The notes: generated from the letters alone by a model not told the origin. A DNA stretch of 33,839 nucleotides from Prasinococcaceae sp. CCMP 1430 (GCA_013416795.1 RQSC01000598.1:1-33839), one strand, 5' to 3'. Shown: positions 1-10,367, counted from the stretch's first letter. Translations and numbers: made by a program.

Positions 1-676
1 GCCTCCCCACAGCCACCCCACCCAACCCCACCCCGCGCGGCCTCCCCCTGACCGGGCGGGAGGGCTGCCCGCGCAGCCTCTGCGCCCCCTGCGCGCACGC
101 GTTGTGGCGGGCCACCGCGCGCGCGCGCGCGCGCGCGCAGCAGCGACCACGCCGCCTCCGCAAAATACCGCAAACATACCATCAGATATGACCCTTTTCA
201 CGGCTAATCACACCGCGAAATATCTTCCGTGAATGCCGGGCGCGGTGGCCCACGGCGCAAACCCTCGTTCGGATTCCATTAGGAATCCATATTATACGAA
301 CACATACGAAGTATCCACAAACATGTATGGACATATAAATGAATTAAATAGGATTCCATATTTCGCGCGGGGCGCGACGCGCCCCTTGCGGTCCCCGCGA
401 GCCCGTTTTTTTGGAGGTGTGGTTTTACAGTATTTTTCCCACGCGCCCGTGTTTTCTCCTTCACATTCATTTTGATGTTGATGTTGATTTTGATTTTGAT
501 ATTTTATTTTTAGTTGGTGCGGAAATCGCTCCCCGGAGAGGTGGGAATTTTGCGGCGCGCGCTCGGGGGCGGGCGCGGAGGCAGGGCTGGCCACTCCGCG
601 CTCCTCTGGCGGCGCCGGGAGGGGGGGCGTCGAGGGGCGGGCCTCTGGCGCGCGCGCGTGCGAACGAACGACAGCC
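1..676. other. Intergenic region upstream of SF3B5, with AT-rich islands
   Basis: I see no coding pattern here. The stretch is GC-rich up to about 160, including a CG dinucleotide run at about 116-138. It then has AT-rich islands at 160-230, 270-360 and 405-525. The second island holds a small perfect inverted repeat (GGATTCC, 4-nt loop, GGAATCC, 271-288), with GGATTCCATAT recurring near 350. The third has GATGTT/GATTTT repeats near 473-510. The last island lies about 150 bp before the SF3B5 start and may be part of its promoter. The short frames here have unnatural, repeat-driven composition and no family signature. Confidence 0.5.
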
Positions 677-1183
677 ATGCAGGTGCGCTGGCGCGCTGGC
701 GCGCGCGCGCGCGAGCGAGCGAGCGAGCGAGCGAGCGAGCGAGCGAGTGGGGAAGGGGGGGGCGGGTGCGCGCGGGAGGGATGGCGCGCGCCCTAAATTG
801 GCGACGCTCGGCGCCAGCGGGGCGCATGCGCGGCGGAGGCAGGGGCCGCACGTCCGCGTCCGCGTCCCCGTCCGCCGGCCCGCCCGCCCGCCCGCGCTGC
901 CCGCGCTGCTCGCGCGCACGTGCAGTCGGCGGACCGCTTCAACATCAACTCGCAGCTCGAGCACCTGCAGTCGAAGCATGTGGGCACCGGCCACGCCGAT
1001 CTGAGCCGCCACGAGTGGGCGACGAACATCCATCGCGACTCGATCGCCTCGTACATCGGCCACAGCGCCATGACGCGGTACATGGCCGTCGCGGAGAATG
1101 AGGCGGTGGGCCGTGTGCGCTTCAACCTCATGCAGAAGATGCTGCTGCCATGTGGCCTCCCACCTGACAAGGGCGAGGACTGA
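677..1183 (+). CDS. SF3B5: Splicing factor 3B subunit 5 (SF3b10), two exons
   Basis: Small core subunit of the SF3b complex of U2 snRNP, which recognises the intron branch point in the nucleus. The large exon (926-1183) encodes almost the whole family sequence, including the SQLEHLQSKHVGTGHAD block, the HRDS..SYIGH block and the C-terminal RVRFNLMQKMLLPCG. The region before the large exon has no usable in-frame ATG; the base triplet at 920 is GTG inside an acceptor-like ACGTGCAG. I therefore place exon 1 at 677-682 (ATG CAG, good GCC-ATG context), followed by a GTGCGC donor and an intron at 683-925. Joining gives 87 residues, against 86 in human. The intron carries a GCGA tetranucleotide repeat. 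The gene is convergent with the glycosyltransferase. Family certain; the micro-exon is inferred. Confidence 0.93.
683..925 (+). other. Intron 1 of SF3B5 with GCGA microsatellite
   Basis: Inferred GT-AG intron of 243 nt. It begins GTGCGC and ends CACGTGCAG. About 709-748 is a perfect GCGA tetranucleotide run. The reading frame is preserved (phase 0) when ATG CAG is joined to TCG GCG. Confidence 0.7.
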
Positions 1184-1299
1184 CCGCGCCGCACCAGGCC
1201 GTGCCGCGGCGGCAGCGCCCGTGCGCATGTTGTAATCAATACTGTAACGCCCTTTGCAACTGCTCTCGCTCGCTCGCTCCCTTCGGCAGTCGTGTGTGA
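1184..1299. terminator. Shared 3' region of SF3B5 and the glycosyltransferase
   Basis: 116 bp between two convergent stop codons. The plus strand has TTGTAATC and CTGTAACG about 45-65 bp after the SF3B5 stop. The minus strand has ACTGTATTGTAATC overlapping the glycosyltransferase stop. There is no AATAAA. UGUA is the binding motif of the CFIm25/NUDT21 cleavage factor, so this is probably the 3'-end processing signal. Confidence 0.45.
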
Positions 1300-3539
1300 T
1301 TACAATACAGTGGGTGAGATCTTAGTGTTGTGGCTACCCCGTTTGTGCTTGGCGTTCGCCGCTAGTGGGATGAGGTCGTTGGCGCGCGAGCGCGCGAGCA
1401 CCTCGGCAAAGAGCGCATCTGCATCGTGCGCCTTGGCGGCGGCCGCGCGCTCTGCGCTCATCGCGGCGTTGCCCTGCGAGCCCACGCCAATGTTGTGCCG
1501 CTCAGACTCTCGCGCGCGTCGGAGCTTGCTGATGCGCCCCCGAAAGTGCTCCTTGTCAGCGTGCGTGCGCGGCAACTGGCGGAGAGAGTCCGCGCTCCCT
1601 CCGGCCCCGCTGCCATCCGCATCAGCAACGTCGCTGCTCCGAGTCACGCCGCTCTCACTGGCCGCGTCAATCGCCTCGAGTACCTTCGTAGGCAGCGCCT
1701 CTCCCCTGGCGATGCCAGCCTCCGCCTCGGCGAGACGGCGTGCGGTCAAGCGCGAGAATGCACCCTCGAGGCGCTCCGTGAGCGCAACAGCGAGGCGCGC
1801 AGGCGACCAGTGGCGCCGGAGCTCCGCGCTGAGGCGCGCCCCCGCCGAGGCGGCGCCTGAAGGCCCAAGCTCGTACAGCGAGCGCATCGCGCTGCGGAGC
1901 TCGGCGATGCTGGGCTCGGCGTCACTGCTCGTCCTGTCGACGGCGACGTCGACCATCGCGTAGGCCGTCCGCGCGTCGCAGAAGCCCGTAAAGCCAGAAA
2001 AGTTTGTCACTATGGCAGGCAGGCCGCTCATCATGGCCTCCATAGCCGGCAGCCCCCAGCCCTCGCCCCGCGATGGCAACACGAACGCATCGGCAGCGCG
2101 ATACATGGCCGCCAGGCCCGACCTGTCGAGCTCGCCGTCAAGCACCGTCGCCGCAGCGGCGCTTGCCTCGTCGAGCCCCATGCTTTTCATAATCGCGTCC
2201 ATCTCGGCGCCCACGGTCGAATACTGGATGACATCCCACGGCGCCATGTACGTGCGAAGGTACAGCTCGACGTTGTCGCCCGCGCCAAACTCCTCCCAGT
2301 ACGCCCGTAGGAGCGCCCCGTACCCCTTGCGCTCCGTCCACCGAAAATTCGAGAGGAAGCGGAACGGCCGCGCGCTGGAAGCTGCTCCTCTCGCCTCAAT
2401 TTCATCGCTCGTCCGTGGCACGAAGAGTGCATCGCTGTCCACAGCCTCGCCCAGCACGTGCACGTCTGGGCAGCCCGCATCCTCGTAGACTCTCGCGTGC
2501 CACTCCGTGGGCACCCACGTCTCGTCTGCGAGCTTGCAGCAGCGCACATCGTTGGCGGGCACTTGCATGCTCTCAGACATTGTGCGCATGACGCGGTATT
2601 GGCGACACTTGCCCGTGCGTGAGCACAGCGGCTCACGCACGGGCTCGCGCCGGCCATGGCCTCGCCCAATTCCCCACCCGCGCGCGTCGGTCCCCCCCCA
2701 CTCGCATTCGTGTCCGACCGAATGATGGGACACATGGACGGGCGCGCCTTTTGCGTGCGCCTTGAGCACGGCGCCTTGGTGCGCTTTCACAAGTGCGCGC
2801 TCAGTCTGCGTGAGCTTGCCCAGCATAGCATCGCTGCAGTCGCCTACGCGCATGGAGACAAGCCACTTGGCATCTGAATGACCGCCATGGTGCCCATGAC
2901 CGCCTGCACGCGTCGAGAGTGTGCATCCACGCGCCCATGAGCGTGGGCGCGCGGGCGCGCATACGCAAACACACAGACACAGAGGGAGCAGCGTCCAGTC
3001 AGCACGAGGCGCATCGGGCTGCTGGGTGTGCGAGCGGCGAGCCTCACAGGGGGCACCCCCGTACCGTTGGCATCGCCGTCCATGGCGAGCGCACGCGCGC
3101 TCGCAAAGCGCTCGGCATCCGCGTCGACGGCCGTCGCGAAGCCCAAGAACTCAGAGAAGAAGCCTGAGAAGTCGCACCCGACGCCAAAGTCCCACGATGC
3201 CACGCGTGCGGGGAGCATGGCCGCGTTCTGCGGCAGCACGAACGGGACTGCCTCAACGTCGGCTCCGCCCGCGTTGCTCTTTCCTGTGCCTGCGGCGCCG
3301 GTCCCACCCCCGGCGGTACCGCGGAGCTCGTGGGCGCTGCCTCGCCTGTACGGGCGCGCGCGCGAACGGCCACGCGCGGCAGTGATGCCCGGCTCTCCCA
3401 CCAGCTCCGCCGCGCCACCCCACTGCCCGCCGCCCTGCCCTGGCAGCAGCGCCATGAACGCCCATGCCGCCAACGCGCACGCCGCCAGCGCAGCCGCGGC
3501 CACGAGCGCGGCTGTGCGCGAATCCCGTGCGCTTCCCAT
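1300..3539 (-). CDS. GT-B glycosyltransferase (GT4-like), type II membrane protein
   Basis: Probable Golgi/ER glycosyl transfer enzyme. Exon 1 runs 3539 to 2981 and exon 2 from 2903 to 1300. The 77-nt intron starts GTGTCT and ends GCGTGCAG, and the join is in phase, giving about 720 residues. Residues about 9-33 form one Ala/Leu-rich membrane anchor after a short N-terminus, followed by a low-complexity Gly/Arg stem. The catalytic C-terminal half has the acceptor-domain pattern WVPTEWHARVYEDAG, then V.GEAVDSDALF, and the donor-site E-x7-E region in GEGWGLPAMEAMMSGLPAI. This is the hallmark of retaining family-1/GT4 transferases. The C-terminal 130 residues are charged and low in complexity. 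The gene shares a short divergent promoter with DCAF11. Donor and acceptor sugars cannot be told. Confidence 0.8.
2904..2980 (-). other. Intron in the glycosyltransferase gene
   Basis: Predicted 77-nt GT-AG intron (GTGTCTGTGT to GACGCGTGCAG on the minus strand). It joins phase 1 to phase 1 and brings the frame that reads HSDAKWLVSMRVGDC into line with exon 1. The exact donor is uncertain because several GT steps lie in the TGTGTCTGTG tract. Confidence 0.5.
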
Positions 3540-3710
3540 CCCGCCGCAACCACCACCCCACACACCTCCCTTGCTCCACAGTCGAGGTGTGGCGCACCGC
3601 AGCAGGTCCTGAAAGAAAAAAGATCGCACTCGGGTGCGCGCGCGCCACATGGCGGGCGCGCACGCACACCACCCGGCGCGCGTGCTTCCGCCAAGCTCGC
3701 AGCGCTCGGC
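3540..3710. promoter_or_regulatory. Bidirectional promoter: glycosyltransferase / DCAF11
   Basis: 171 bp separate two divergent start codons (minus-strand ATG at 3539, plus-strand ATG at 3711). The stretch is rich in CCACC/CACACC, with one purine tract (GAAAGAAAAAAGATC at about 3609-3624). No TATA box is visible. A shared promoter is inferred from spacing and orientation. Confidence 0.5.
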
Positions 3711-5782
3711 ATGAACGTTGAAGGCGGCGGCCCGGAGGACGCGGAGGAAGCCGCCGCAATGGAGGGCGCCAGCGGCTCGGACGGCGACGCGAGCGACGCG
3801 AGCGGCGACACCTGCTTCCCGGACGGCGACGCGAGCGACGCGAGCGGCGACACCAGCCTCTCGGACGGCGACCCGAGCGACGCAAGCACTTCGTCCGAGG
3901 CTGACTATGCGTACTACGAAGAGGACGACGACCCGGATGCGGGGATGCACAACATCGACGAGGGGGGCTTCGCCGCCCTACTCGCGCAGCTCGGGGCAGA
4001 CTTCGAGCCAGCACGCGAGGCGCTCGACACCGGGAGCGAGCTTGCGGCCGAGTTGCGGGCACTCACTGGAGGCGGTGGCGGCGGCGGCGGCGGTGTCGAT
4101 GGTGCTCACACGCCGCCTGTTATGGCAAGTGCGTACGCAATGCTCGCGCGGCGCGAGGGCAACACGCGTGCGCATGTGCGGGCTGCGCCGACGCTAGCGC
4201 CAGCGGAGACAGGCGGGGCAGGGGGGGAGGTGGCGCCGTCGCCGGCGTCGACTCCACCTCCAAAGCGCGCGCGCGCAGGCAGAGAGAGTGGCTTGGACTT
4301 CACGGGTAGCGGAACGGGCGTTGGTGGCGCGGACGCGGGAGCTCCGCCCGCCCTCACAGCGGACCCAGGCTCCCCTGCCACACCACCCGTGGGCGCTGCT
4401 GCCCGGCCGCCCCCGCGCAGCATGCCCGGTGGCTGCGGCTTGGGGGCGCGCACGGGAACGTTCAGCCCGGCGGCACAGCGCCACCTCGCACAGCGCTTCC
4501 TGCCGACGTGTGCGGCTGGGAATCTCGACGACCGCCCCGCGCGCGCGTATATCGCGCGCTTCTCGCGCGACGGCTCCGTGGCCGTCGCAGGCTTCCAGGA
4601 CAGCCGCATCCGCCTGTACGACGCCACAGGCGCTGGCGCGGGCGAGGGCGTTGGCACGAGCATGGGCGGCGCTGCCGTGCTGAAGGACGTCAGTGCGCGG
4701 TCGGTGCAGTGGACAGTGACGGATGTCGACCTCACGCCTGATGGGGAGGTCCTCGCGTACTCGTCGATCAACCCGACGGTTCGCCTGGCACGCGTGGGCG
4801 CCGCAGGGGGTGTCGAGTCCGTGGCCAACGTGACTGACGTGCACGAGAATGTTGACCTCCTCACCGAGCGCGAGACCGAGGCGGGCTTCCATATGGGAGT
4901 GTGGGCGGTTGAGTTCAGTGCCGACGGTAAGGCTCTGCTCGCGGGCACCAGTGCGCACGCCGCGGTGGTGTACGACATGGAGAGCGCACAGACGACCGCT
5001 TGGATCCTCGGGCACAACGACGACGTGAACGGGTGCTGCTTCGCGGATCAGTCCGGCCACATCTTCTTCACGGCGTCCGACGACTGTACCGCGAAAGTGT
5101 GGGTGCGTGCGCGTGCGCGTGCGAGCGCTCGCCTGTTTGCGCGTCTGTTCAAGCACGCGCGCGCGCGCGGCGCCTCTGACAACCTGCGCCGCCCGCTCAG
5201 GACACGCGCACGCCCGGCTGCCAGCGCGGCCGGAGGCGCCAGGCCACCCCGTGCGGCGTGTTTATGGGGCACACGGAGGGCCTTACGCACGTCGCCAGCC
5301 GCGGCGACGGGCGCTACCTGTGCACCAACGGAAAGGACCAGCTCCTGAAGCTGTGGGACACGCGCCGCATGACCGACGCAACAACGCACTACTTCCGCGG
5401 CTTCGACCTGGGGCTGCCCAGAGGCGTGCGTGGTGTCACCACGGGCTTCGACTATAGGTGGATGCCCTACCCGCTGAGCCGCCTGCGTTTTCACAACCCG
5501 CACGACACGTCGGTGGCGACCTTTCGGGGCCACTCGGTGCTAAAGACGCTCATCAGGTGCAAGTTTAGCCCACAGCACACCACCGGGCAGCGGTACATCT
5601 ACACCGGCTCGAACTGCGGAAGAGTTCGCATCTATGATATCCTCACGTCGGAATGCGTGGGCACGTGCGCGGGCGTACACCAGGGCCCAGTGAGGGACGT
5701 GAGTTGGCACCCAACAGAGCCGTTGATGCTCACGGCGGGCTGGGACGGCCGGGTGCACACGTGGACGCCGCCGGAGCTGTGA
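3711..5782 (+). CDS. DCAF11: DCAF11 / LEC14B-type WD40 protein, CUL4-DDB1 substrate receptor
   Basis: Predicted substrate receptor for a CUL4-DDB1 ubiquitin ligase, nuclear/cytosolic. Exons 3711-5102 and 5201-5782 give 657 residues. The 98-nt intron has a GTGCGTGCG donor and a CCGCTCAG acceptor, phase 0. The N-terminal 250 residues are acidic and low in complexity, with an imperfect internal repeat (GDASDASGDT, residues about 24-60) and a basic KRARAGR patch. WD40 repeats begin near residue 260. Family landmarks are GHNDDVNGCCF, DDCTAKVWDTR across the splice, FMGHTEGLTHVASRGDGRY, and KDQLLKLWDTRRM near residue 510, the WDxR box used to bind DDB1. The last repeat ends GWDGRVHTW. Only one of the N-terminal ATGs is followed by the acidic segment typical of the family, so 3711 is chosen. 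Confidence 0.9.
5103..5200 (+). other. Intron in DCAF11
   Basis: 98-nt GT-AG intron, GTGCGTGCGC to CCGCTCAG. It lies between the Trp and Asp of a WD repeat (KVW|DTR), so the join is well supported by the conserved WD motif. Confidence 0.85.
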
Positions 5783-6076
5783 TCGGCCTTCTCCGCTGCG
5801 CGGCAGACGCTGCGCGCCCGCGGCCGCGCGTACGGCGCAGTTTTTGCACACACGGCGCCCGTGCGCGCGCGCTCGCCTCCATCAGTGTACACTGTATTTC
5901 TGTACTGCAGTAACCATTACTGTACTATTGTTGACCACGGGGAGGCCATGAAGGCAGCGTGGGCACCGACCGCCATTCCTGCGCTCGTCGCGCTGCCGCT
6001 AAGCGTGCGTGCGGGCTTGTGGGCGCTTCCGCGTGACACGCTCGCTTGGCGAGGCGGCGCTCGGCGAGGACGGGGC
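5783..6076. terminator. Shared 3' region of DCAF11 and the helical protein
   Basis: 294 bp between convergent stops. An AT-richer core at about 5884-5935 has four TGTA motifs on the plus strand (CAGTGTACACTGTATTTCTG, then CTGTACTGC and ACTGTACTATTG). The TGTACA core is palindromic, so it also reads on the minus strand. No AATAAA and no gene are seen here. Confidence 0.45.
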
Positions 6077-7876
6077 TTACTGTGCGGACACGCCCGCGCG
6101 TGCCTCCGCAGCTGCCATTTCCTGTCCGGGGCGGTCATATCTGTGCCGCTCCCGCTCCTCCTGCAGCCCCTCCTCCTGCTCCTGCTCCTGTGCCTGCAAG
6201 CTCTTTGCCGCGAGCCTCGCGGCCACCTCGTCCGAGCGGTGCGCCAAGACGTCGCCGTCGCGCGCGGAGCGGCGAGCGCGCATCGCCGCCGCCCGCGCCC
6301 GCGGCACCAGCGCGGCGTGTGCGTGGCGCACCGCGAGAGCGCACAGCGACTCGAGCGCCGCGCACGCGAGCTGCGGACGCGCGCAGGCCGCGCCTACAGC
6401 TGCCGCGCTGGCAATACGCTTCGCCGCGGGAGAGAGAGCGACATGGCTCGACGCCGCAGCTATGTACCAGGCGACACGGGGCGGGACGTGGTGCGTGCGG
6501 GTTAGCAAAGTGCACGTGGGCGTCCGGGCGAGTGCACGACCACGTCCCGACGTACGCAGGATGGCGTCCCGTTCGACGCTGCCATGCCGGCACGAACGCT
6601 AGTGCGTGGCGCCCACGCGCACAAACACGCACGCAGGCACGCACGCGACACAGGAGTACACAAACGAGCGCACGCACCGGCGGCGGCTTCAGAGGCCATC
6701 TGCCTACCGCGTGTGGGCAGGCACTGATACAGCGCGAGCTCGAGTGCCTCGAAGGCGTCCTCGGCGACCGTCGCGGGTGCAACCGCCAGCGCGCTCGCCA
6801 ACGCCGCCGCGAGCAACGTGGCCTCGGCGGCTTCGGCGGCGGGCACGGCGCTGGCCGCTTCGGACGTTACCGCAAGCGCAAGTGCCTGCCACGCCGCACG
6901 CCGCTCGAGCACGGCAGGCTCCGAGCGCACCATCGCCACGAGGCCCTCACGCAGCACGAGCCGACAGCGCGCGCCGTAGTCGCACTCTGCCCCAGCACTC
7001 GCGGAGGGGAGGGGCGCTGCATGCATCTCCATGCACGTCACGACGAGCTCCTCGAGCGTGCCGACCGGCGCCTCGCGCGCGCAGGCGGCGAGCAGCGCCT
7101 GAGCGACCGCTGGTCCAAGGCCGCACGCTGCAGCAACGGCCGCGCCCAGCGCTGGCCTGGACGCAGCAGCTGCTGCGGCGAGCATGCCTTCGGCGGCGGC
7201 CAGTGCTACAGCCGGTGCCGGCTTGCCCCACGCGCTGCCGCTGCGCACGCCCTCTGCGAAGCGCTTGAGATCGTTCGGAGCAGTGCTCGCGCCGCTGCCG
7301 ACGAGCGCTGCCGTCCACAGCGGCATGTCGATAGCCGCACGCAGCATCGGCGCTGCCGTCGCCTCGGACGCGCACGCAGCGACGGCCGCGGCGGCCCCGC
7401 GCGCGCCCAGCGCACCCTTCCGATACCAGCACCTGGGGGAGATGATGTCGCTGGGCAAGACGAGTGGCGTCCGCCAGCAGCTCCACTGCTGCCGCAGGCT
7501 CGATCACAAATGCCGACGCAAGGAAAAGTTCGGCCGCCTCGAGCGCCGCTGCAGCAGGGGGTGCACTCTCCCTCTCCCTCGCTCTCGCGAACGCCCCGAG
7601 GTAGGGCGCGAGCAGCGCTGCATGCGCACGCGGTGCCGCCGCGCCAGCCGGCAGCGCCGCCGCACGTTGCAGGAGCGCGGGTGCCTCGGCGAGCACGGCC
7701 GCCTCAGTCGCGCCGTCATCATTGCCCTCGAGCGCAGACGCAGCGGCCGATGCGGCGACTGCCCTCGCCGCCACGGTGGCCGCGCTCTCGCCGCGCTCGG
7801 CAGCAGCGAGCCACGCGCGCACAACGCCCAGTGCGGCCGCAGCGGGTGCGGGCGCCTCCCCACCCGGCGCCGCCAT
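6077..7876 (-). CDS. Unrecognised alanine-rich all-helical protein, several exons
   Basis: I do not recognise a family. The start is taken at 7876 (ATG GCG GCG in good context). Frame one runs to about 7433 and ends ..RHHLPQ. A second frame carries on from about 7270-7420 to 6678, and the last exon runs 6459 to 6077. The last intron (6460-6677, GTGCGTGCG donor, TACATAG acceptor) joins in phase. The first junction is unresolved: a CAG/GTGCTG donor at 7432 with a CTCAAG acceptor, or a GTGCGC donor about 20 nt further on with a CGGCAG acceptor, both restore the frame. The product is Ala/Leu-rich with regular helix spacing, like HEAT/ARM solenoids, and ends in an E/Q-rich coiled coil (QAQEQEQEEGLQEERER). 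About 450 residues. It is divergent from TMEM62. Confidence 0.55.
6460..6677 (-). other. Last intron of the helical protein gene
   Basis: 218-nt intron with GTGCGTGCGC donor and CTGGTACATAG acceptor. GCTAAC upstream of the acceptor fits a branch point. The phase-1 join restores one alanine codon and links two Ala-rich helical frames. Confidence 0.6.
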
Positions 7877-8126
7877 CACCGTCCTGTGCGGCGCGTTCGC
7901 GCTGCACGGGTGTGGCACGCCAGGGAATGTTCGGGCCCCCGACTCTGGCGGGTGTTCGAGTGCGTGCGTGGGTGCGTGCCGAGCATGCCACAAACACTCA
8001 CACGCATGCGCGTGCGCTCACGTGCGCGCACTTGCGCGCGCACGCCCACCCACGCGCACCTTGCGCTCGCCAGGGAGCGCGCGGCGGCGCACGGGGGCTG
8101 CACCTGGCAGGGCGTGCACACTCACA
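7877..8126. promoter_or_regulatory. Bidirectional promoter: helical protein / TMEM62-like
   Basis: 250 bp between divergent start codons at 7876 (-) and 8127 (+). It is GC-rich with CACACTCACACGCATGCGCG-type alternating purine-pyrimidine tracts. No TATA box is seen. Promoter sharing is inferred. Confidence 0.45.
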
Positions 8127-10148
8127 ATGCGCTCTCCTGTGGCAGCAGCAGCCACATGCTCGGCGGCCGTGCTCTCAGCGGCTCTACTGCTGCTGCTGCC
8201 GCCGCTGCTCCTGCTGCCGGCGGCTCCATGCGCTGCTGCGCTGCGCGTGCTGCACATCTCCGATGTGCACGTGTCCGAGGCGGAGCGCGTTGCGCTCGAG
8301 GCGGCCGGCGGCGTACGGCTGGCACGAGCGGCGGCGCTCGTTGAGCTCGCGGCAGACGCGGCGCTCGCACCAACGCTCTCGTCCGTCGACGCCATCGTAC
8401 TCACGGGTGACGCGGTCGACGCCAAGCACGGCGCGCGCGGGCGTATCATCCGGCAGGATGAGCGCGAGTGGCGCGCGTACGCCACGGCAGTCGACGCGCT
8501 TGTCGCTGCGGCGGGGCTGTCGCCCGAGCGGGTCTTCGATGTTCGCGGCAACCACGACACGTACGCTGTGGGCGTCGGTGGCTACGATGGATTCCTCGCA
8601 CACAGCGCGACAGCCCGCGCCGGCCGTGACGCTCGCGCTCCCGCACACGCTGTGCTTATCGCCGATGACGGCGACGGCGGCGATGGCCACCGCTACGCGT
8701 TCGTCGGCGTCGACGCCACACAGCGCGCTGACGCAGCGGGCGGGCTCACCCGTGCGCTCAACTTCTACGGCCACGTCAGCGCCGACGCGCTAGCCGCCGT
8801 TCGCGGCCACCTCACCGATGCCGCGGCGGCCAACGCGACCGCCGTCGCTTTCGGCCACTATCCGCTCTCATTTGCGCGCGGTGGCAGCGAGCTGCGCGAG
8901 CTGCTCGCCGAGGGCGGCGCGGCCGCCTACCTCTGCGGCCACGTCCACACACTCTTCGGTGAGCGCGTGCGCGTGCGCCATGCCGGCGGCCTGTGGGAGC
9001 TGCAGCTCGCTGACTGGAAGTCCAACCGTGCGCTGCGCGTGCTCGAGCTGTACGCGGGCGAGGTTGTTGCTGCCGTCGACGTGCGCTGGCCCTCGGCCGC
9101 GCGCCTCGGCACAGGCGCTGGCGCGGGAGCGTCGGGCGATGGCGGCCTCGGCGCAGGCGGCCTCGCCAGCGCAGTGCTGCGCTTCGGCACGGAGCTCGTG
9201 GTGGGAATGACGGGGGTTGGTGGTGCCGAGGGCACGCCCGACGAGCGTTCAGAGCGAGCCGCAGCGGCGGCTACTGTCGAGCGCGCGGCGAAAGGAGCTG
9301 ACGCTCGCGTGGCCATCGCGGCGGCGATCGCGACCGAGTACATCGTGCACGCGGCGGAGGAGGCGGCAGGGAAGGGCGCGATGGATGAAGGCGCAGCCGC
9401 CTCGCCGGTGCCACGGAGCCTACAGGAGCTTGCGCTCGACGTCGACTGGTATGCCGCCGCGCCTGTGATGCTACAGCTGTGGCAGTTGGGCGCGCTGGTG
9501 CTCCTGATCGCTCCGCGGATGGTGGCGCTCGCGCGCAAGAATTGCTGCCCAAACGCCGACGCGCAGGCCACGTCCGCACGGCCGCCAGTGCCGCGGGCGT
9601 CCATCACGTACGCGTGGGAGGCACACGTGCGCTCGAGCACGCGCACGGGCTTGTGGATCGCCAAGGTACTGCTGGTGTGCCTGATCCCCTCCATGCCGTG
9701 GTTCATGGCCGAGGTGGACGGCTCGGCGCGCGTCGCATGGGTGGCACCCACTCGCGTGTTCTTTGGCGGCGTGCTTGGAACGACCGTGGAGAGACACGAG
9801 GGTGTCGCGATCGCACTGCCGCACCTGGTGGCGGTGTGGCTGCCAGGTCTGGCGCTGCTACCGCTCGTGCCTCTCCTCGCCGGAAAGCGCGCGCGCGACG
9901 AGAAGTGCTCGGCGGGAGGCAGTGCTGTGTGGGCCGCGCTCGTGTGCGTGCTGTTGGCGCCACTGCTGGCGTATCACGCGCACTCGCTGAAGCGCGCGTA
10001 CGATGCCTTCGGCTGGCGCTGCGTTGCATACTCGCCCGCGTTCGCATGGACGCTCCCCACGATTGCGCTGCTGGTTCTGTGGGAGGCGCGCATTCATGCA
10101 AGGGAGGACGCGCTTGACGCGAAGCGAGCCGAATCCAAGTCGGACTAG
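8127..10148 (+). CDS. TMEM62-like calcineurin-family metallophosphoesterase, membrane protein
   Basis: Single-exon gene of 673 residues (human TMEM62 is about 640). Residues 1-38 form a signal peptide/anchor: basic MRSP, a Leu-rich core, then AAPCAAA. The metal-binding motifs of the calcineurin-like fold are in order: HISDVH (about 43-48), LTGDAVD (about 92), RGNHD (about 140-144), GHYPLS (about 243) and CGHVHTLFGE (about 270). Five hydrophobic segments follow at roughly 444-467, 508-528, 561-585, 600-618 and 640-656, ending in a short charged cytosolic tail. Enzyme domain plus C-terminal multi-span membrane domain is the TMEM62 layout. The natural substrate of that family is not established. 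The start is the ATG that opens the signal peptide; the frame is open further upstream but is unstructured. Confidence 0.85.
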   Translation: MRSPVAAAATCSAAVLSAALLLLLPPLLLLPAAPCAAALRVLHISDVHVSEAERVALEAAGGVRLARAAALVELAADAALAPTLSSVDAIVLTGDAVDAKHGARGRIIRQDEREWRAYATAVDALVAAAGLSPERVFDVRGNHDTYAVGVGGYDGFLAHSATARAGRDARAPAHAVLIADDGDGGDGHRYAFVGVDATQRADAAGGLTRALNFYGHVSADALAAVRGHLTDAAAANATAVAFGHYPLSFARGGSELRELLAEGGAAAYLCGHVHTLFGERVRVRHAGGLWELQLADWKSNRALRVLELYAGEVVAAVDVRWPSAARLGTGAGAGASGDGGLGAGGLASAVLRFGTELVVGMTGVGGAEGTPDERSERAAAAATVERAAKGADARVAIAAAIATEYIVHAAEEAAGKGAMDEGAAASPVPRSLQELALDVDWYAAAPVMLQLWQLGALVLLIAPRMVALARKNCCPNADAQATSARPPVPRASITYAWEAHVRSSTRTGLWIAKVLLVCLIPSMPWFMAEVDGSARVAWVAPTRVFFGGVLGTTVERHEGVAIALPHLVAVWLPGLALLPLVPLLAGKRARDEKCSAGGSAVWAALVCVLLAPLLAYHAHSLKRAYDAFGWRCVAYSPAFAWTLPTIALLVLWEARIHAREDALDAKRAESKSD

Positions 10149-10367
10149 AGCGGGTGGGGAAGCTAGGGCTGGGGACATGTCGTCGTGCTCATTGCATTCG
10201 CTACAACGCCGGACGTGGCCTCGAAGCGCCGCAGCAGGGGGCGAGTGCGCGCGCGCGCAGAACAAACACCGATTCATACAAAATAATTATCGTGCAATGC
10301 ACTTTCCACCCCGTGCCGAACGTCGACGAGAGCGTGCGAGACGTGAGCGTCCCCGAAGGCCTCGGCC
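10149..10367. terminator. Shared 3' region of TMEM62-like and PCF11
   Basis: 219 bp between convergent stops. An AT-rich core (AAATAATTAT at about 10280-10290) is present. On the minus strand TTTTGTATGAATC lies about 90 bp after the PCF11 stop and holds one TGTA. No clear signal is seen for the plus-strand gene. Confidence 0.35.

Noticed and set aside
271-288. Inverted repeat as a transposon end
   Set aside because: Only 7-bp arms with a 4-bp loop, no transposase and no matching distant end; at most a small hairpin.
711-748. GCGA repeat as coding (Ala-Ser-Glu-Arg repeats)
   Set aside because: It lies inside the inferred SF3B5 intron and the peptide is repeat-driven.
292-1228. Long Arg/Ala-rich minus-strand frames overlapping SF3B5 and its upstream region
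   Set aside because: They are shadows of GC-rich sequence and of the GCGA repeat, with no family pattern; the plus strand has a certain SF3B5.
6046-8793. 915-codon plus-strand open frame across the helical gene and the start of TMEM62
   Set aside because: It is Arg/Pro-rich shadow coding and overlaps the well-supported TMEM62 frame out of phase.
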